5,145 nucleotides of DNA, taken from positions 1 to 5,145 of the forward strand of contig PWSL01000176.1 in assembly GCA_003563255.1 (NCBI GenBank), written 5' to 3'. The stretch's first letter is position 1; the number at the start of each line of letters is the position of its first letter. Shown here piece after piece: positions 4,632-5,145 of the stretch. A model generated the notes under the pieces. That model had not been told where the DNA came from, did not search any database, and saw only the letters and a list, made by a program, of their open reading frames with translations. This stretch comes from Desulfonatronospira sp. (GTDB taxonomy: Bacteria; Desulfobacterota; Desulfovibrionia; Desulfovibrionales; Desulfonatronovibrionaceae). Both the position numbers and the translations under genes were made by a program.

Positions 4632-4681
4632 CCCCGTTGAATAACGCGCAAGCGTCCCTGCGGAGCAGGATTCAACCTGGG
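4632..4681. repeat. Palindromic element D with two inner hairpins
   Basis: The closing stem GTTGAAT (4636-4642) / ATTCAAC (4670-4676) is extended by CCC (4633-4635) and GGG (4679-4681). Inside are ACGC-GCAA-GCGT (4644-4655), with a GNRA-type loop, and CCTGC-GGA-GCAGG (4657-4669). Only A4643 and C4656 are unpaired at the junction. On the opposite strand the order is CCTGC hairpin then second hairpin, as in element C. The arms differ from those of C by paired changes. Confidence 0.65.
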
Positions 4682-4689
4682 CCAGCATT

Positions 4690-4777
4690 CCCTCAATCCC
4701 TCAATCCCTCAATTCTTCAATCCCTCAATTCTTCAATTCCAGCATCCCAGCATCCCAGCATCCCAGAATTCCAGCAT
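4690..4777. repeat. Octamer tandem array 4 (eleven 8-bp units)
   Basis: Eleven contiguous units are in exact 8-base register, all ending in AT: CCCTCAAT three times, TCTTCAAT, CCCTCAAT, TCTTCAAT, TCCAGCAT, CCCAGCAT twice, CCCAGAAT, TCCAGCAT. The unit type changes halfway from -TCAAT to -CAGCAT without loss of phase. Further units TACCTTCC, CACCTTCC, TAATTTCC and TACCTGTT continue at 4784-4815 with 8-base spacing. Confidence 0.8.
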
Positions 4778-4821
4778 TTATTTTACCTTCCCACCTTCCT
4801 AATTTCCTACCTGTTTCCCCC

Positions 4822-5061
4822 TCAGGTTTCAGGCCTGCCCGGTGAAACCGGGGCACCCTTGGGGTGTTTCACCTGGGTCTCATCCCTCAGCCCTTTCATT
4901 TCTTCACCCCCCCCAAACACTTCCCCATCCTTCCGGACCATCCGCTCCGGGGTAAACATCAGCTCCACTTTGTCCCGACTGTATTCTCCCATTCCTCTTC
5001 GCAGCCGCAGGCTTTCGGCCAAGTAGTTGATCCTTTGGGCAAAGGCGACCACATCGCCCAA
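4822..5061 (-). CDS. Unrecognised small protein, probably altered at both ends
   Basis: The open frame runs from TTG 5061 to TGA 4824-4822 and encodes 79 residues. Residues 1-50 (VVAFAQRINYLAESLRLRRGMGEYSR, then VELMFTPERMVRKDGEVF) read like real, charged, helical protein, and I do not know the family. No ribosome site precedes the TTG, and a stop lies five codons upstream in frame. An ATG at 5087 in another frame gives MFNKAFSAP. One extra C in the run at 5062-5065 would join it to LGDVVAF, so the true start may be 5087 with a frameshift. A run of eight G (coding strand, 4914-4907) follows GEVF. One G fewer gives VKK-stop and one more gives an immediate stop, so the natural end may be here. 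As read, the C-terminus is supplied by element E. It is a doubtful gene, possibly broken. Confidence 0.35.
   Translation of the reverse strand: MGDVVAFAQRINYLAESLRLRRGMGEYSRDKVELMFTPERMVRKDGEVFGGGEEMKGLRDETQVKHPKGAPVSPGRPET
4838..4877. repeat. Palindromic element E
   Basis: GGTGAAAC (4841-4848) pairs perfectly with GTTTCACC (4866-4873), and CCC (4838-4840) with GGG (4875-4877) around one bulged T. An inner ACCC/GGGT hairpin (4855-4858/4862-4865) is possible. Its reverse complement aligns with element B, with the stem changed from TTAA/TTAA to TGAA/TTCA so that pairing is kept. It overlaps the 3' end of the doubtful - strand ORF. Confidence 0.7.
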
Positions 5062-5101
5062 GGGGCAGAGAAGGCCTTATTGAACATGATTGATGAATTC
5101 C

Positions 5102-5132
5102 TTTACACTTCGCGTCAAGCGCGAAATGTAAA
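5102..5132. repeat. 13-bp-arm inverted repeat at right edge
   Basis: TTTACACTTCGCG (5102-5114) pairs with CGCGAAATGTAAA (5120-5132) at 12 of 13 positions around the 5-base loop TCAAG. TTTACA occurs again at 5140-5145, so a second half-site may continue beyond the window. It lies just upstream of the doubtful - strand ORF and may be an operator or another dispersed palindrome. Confidence 0.6.
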
Positions 5133-5145
5133 CATCATCTTTACA

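Larger units (their letters stand above)
4505..4821. other. Gene-free, repeat-rich intergenic region
   Basis: No supported gene is present. A weak dyad GTTAT-C-ATAAC (4520-4530) follows the toxin stop but has no T-run, so no convincing terminator is seen. Octamer units, element D and the large octamer array fill 4599-4815. The long + strand open frame across this part is a repeat artefact rich in Pro, Ser and Leu. Confidence 0.6.

Noticed and set aside
4690..4777. Regular repeats that might be a CRISPR array
   Set aside because: Units are 8 bp and contiguous, with no 25-40 bp repeat, no spacers and no cas genes nearby.
4583..5026. A 147-codon open frame on the + strand rich in Pro, Ser and Leu
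   Set aside because: Its translation simply follows the octamer arrays (repeated LNPSI/SQHPSI) and element D, then runs antisense to the doubtful - strand ORF.
5086..5145. An open frame starting ATG at 5086 and running off the right edge (MIDEFLYTSRQARN)
   Set aside because: Only 20 codons are visible, they are translated from the palindrome, and no ribosome site precedes them.

Overview
The window reads as an accessory region of a Gram-negative bacterium, most likely a deltaproteobacterium / Desulfobacterota. That is a weak inference from the protein styles, the Shine-Dalgarno and sigma70-type signals, and the kind of intergenic repeats; no rRNA or other taxonomic marker is present. No tRNA, rRNA, CRISPR array or transposase gene was found.

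Left block (1-904, + strand): the C-terminal end of an AAA-type ATPase overlaps by 13 bases a 255-residue, AT-rich gene. Its C-terminal two thirds resemble a FtsZ/tubulin-like fold without the GTP-binding glycine loop. The two genes look translationally coupled.

Middle-left (905-2192): about 650 bases without a gene are packed with inverted repeats. They are followed on the - strand by a toxin-antitoxin operon: an intact AbrB/MazE-like antitoxin (1874-2125), then a toxin gene joined to it by a TGATG overlap and interrupted by one in-frame TAG codon. The operon has a good promoter and a four-copy octamer array in its leader.

Middle (2149-3201): two gene fragments point at each other. One is the C-terminal half of a MATE family efflux transporter (+). 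The other is the N-terminal winged-helix part of an AbiEi-type (type IV) antitoxin (-), which still has an inverted repeat at its promoter. This looks like a deletion or insertion scar.

Right (3202-4504, + strand): a repeat-rich intergenic stretch leads to an intact toxin-antitoxin operon. The antitoxin has an XRE helix-turn-helix domain and a RelB/DinJ-like tail; the toxin is of the YafQ family with its catalytic set complete. A perfect 8+3+8 operator overlaps the -10 box.

Far right (4505-5145): more repeats, a small unrecognised ORF (-) that may be frameshifted, and a 13-bp-arm palindrome at the edge.

Two repeat systems link the intergenic parts. The first is a family of six structured palindromic elements (A-F) that share a covarying closing stem around different inner hairpins. 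The second is a set of arrays with strict 8-bp periodicity but changing unit sequence, plus two 7-bp-period arrays. The window as a whole is best read as a toxin-antitoxin and repeat island with several decayed genes.
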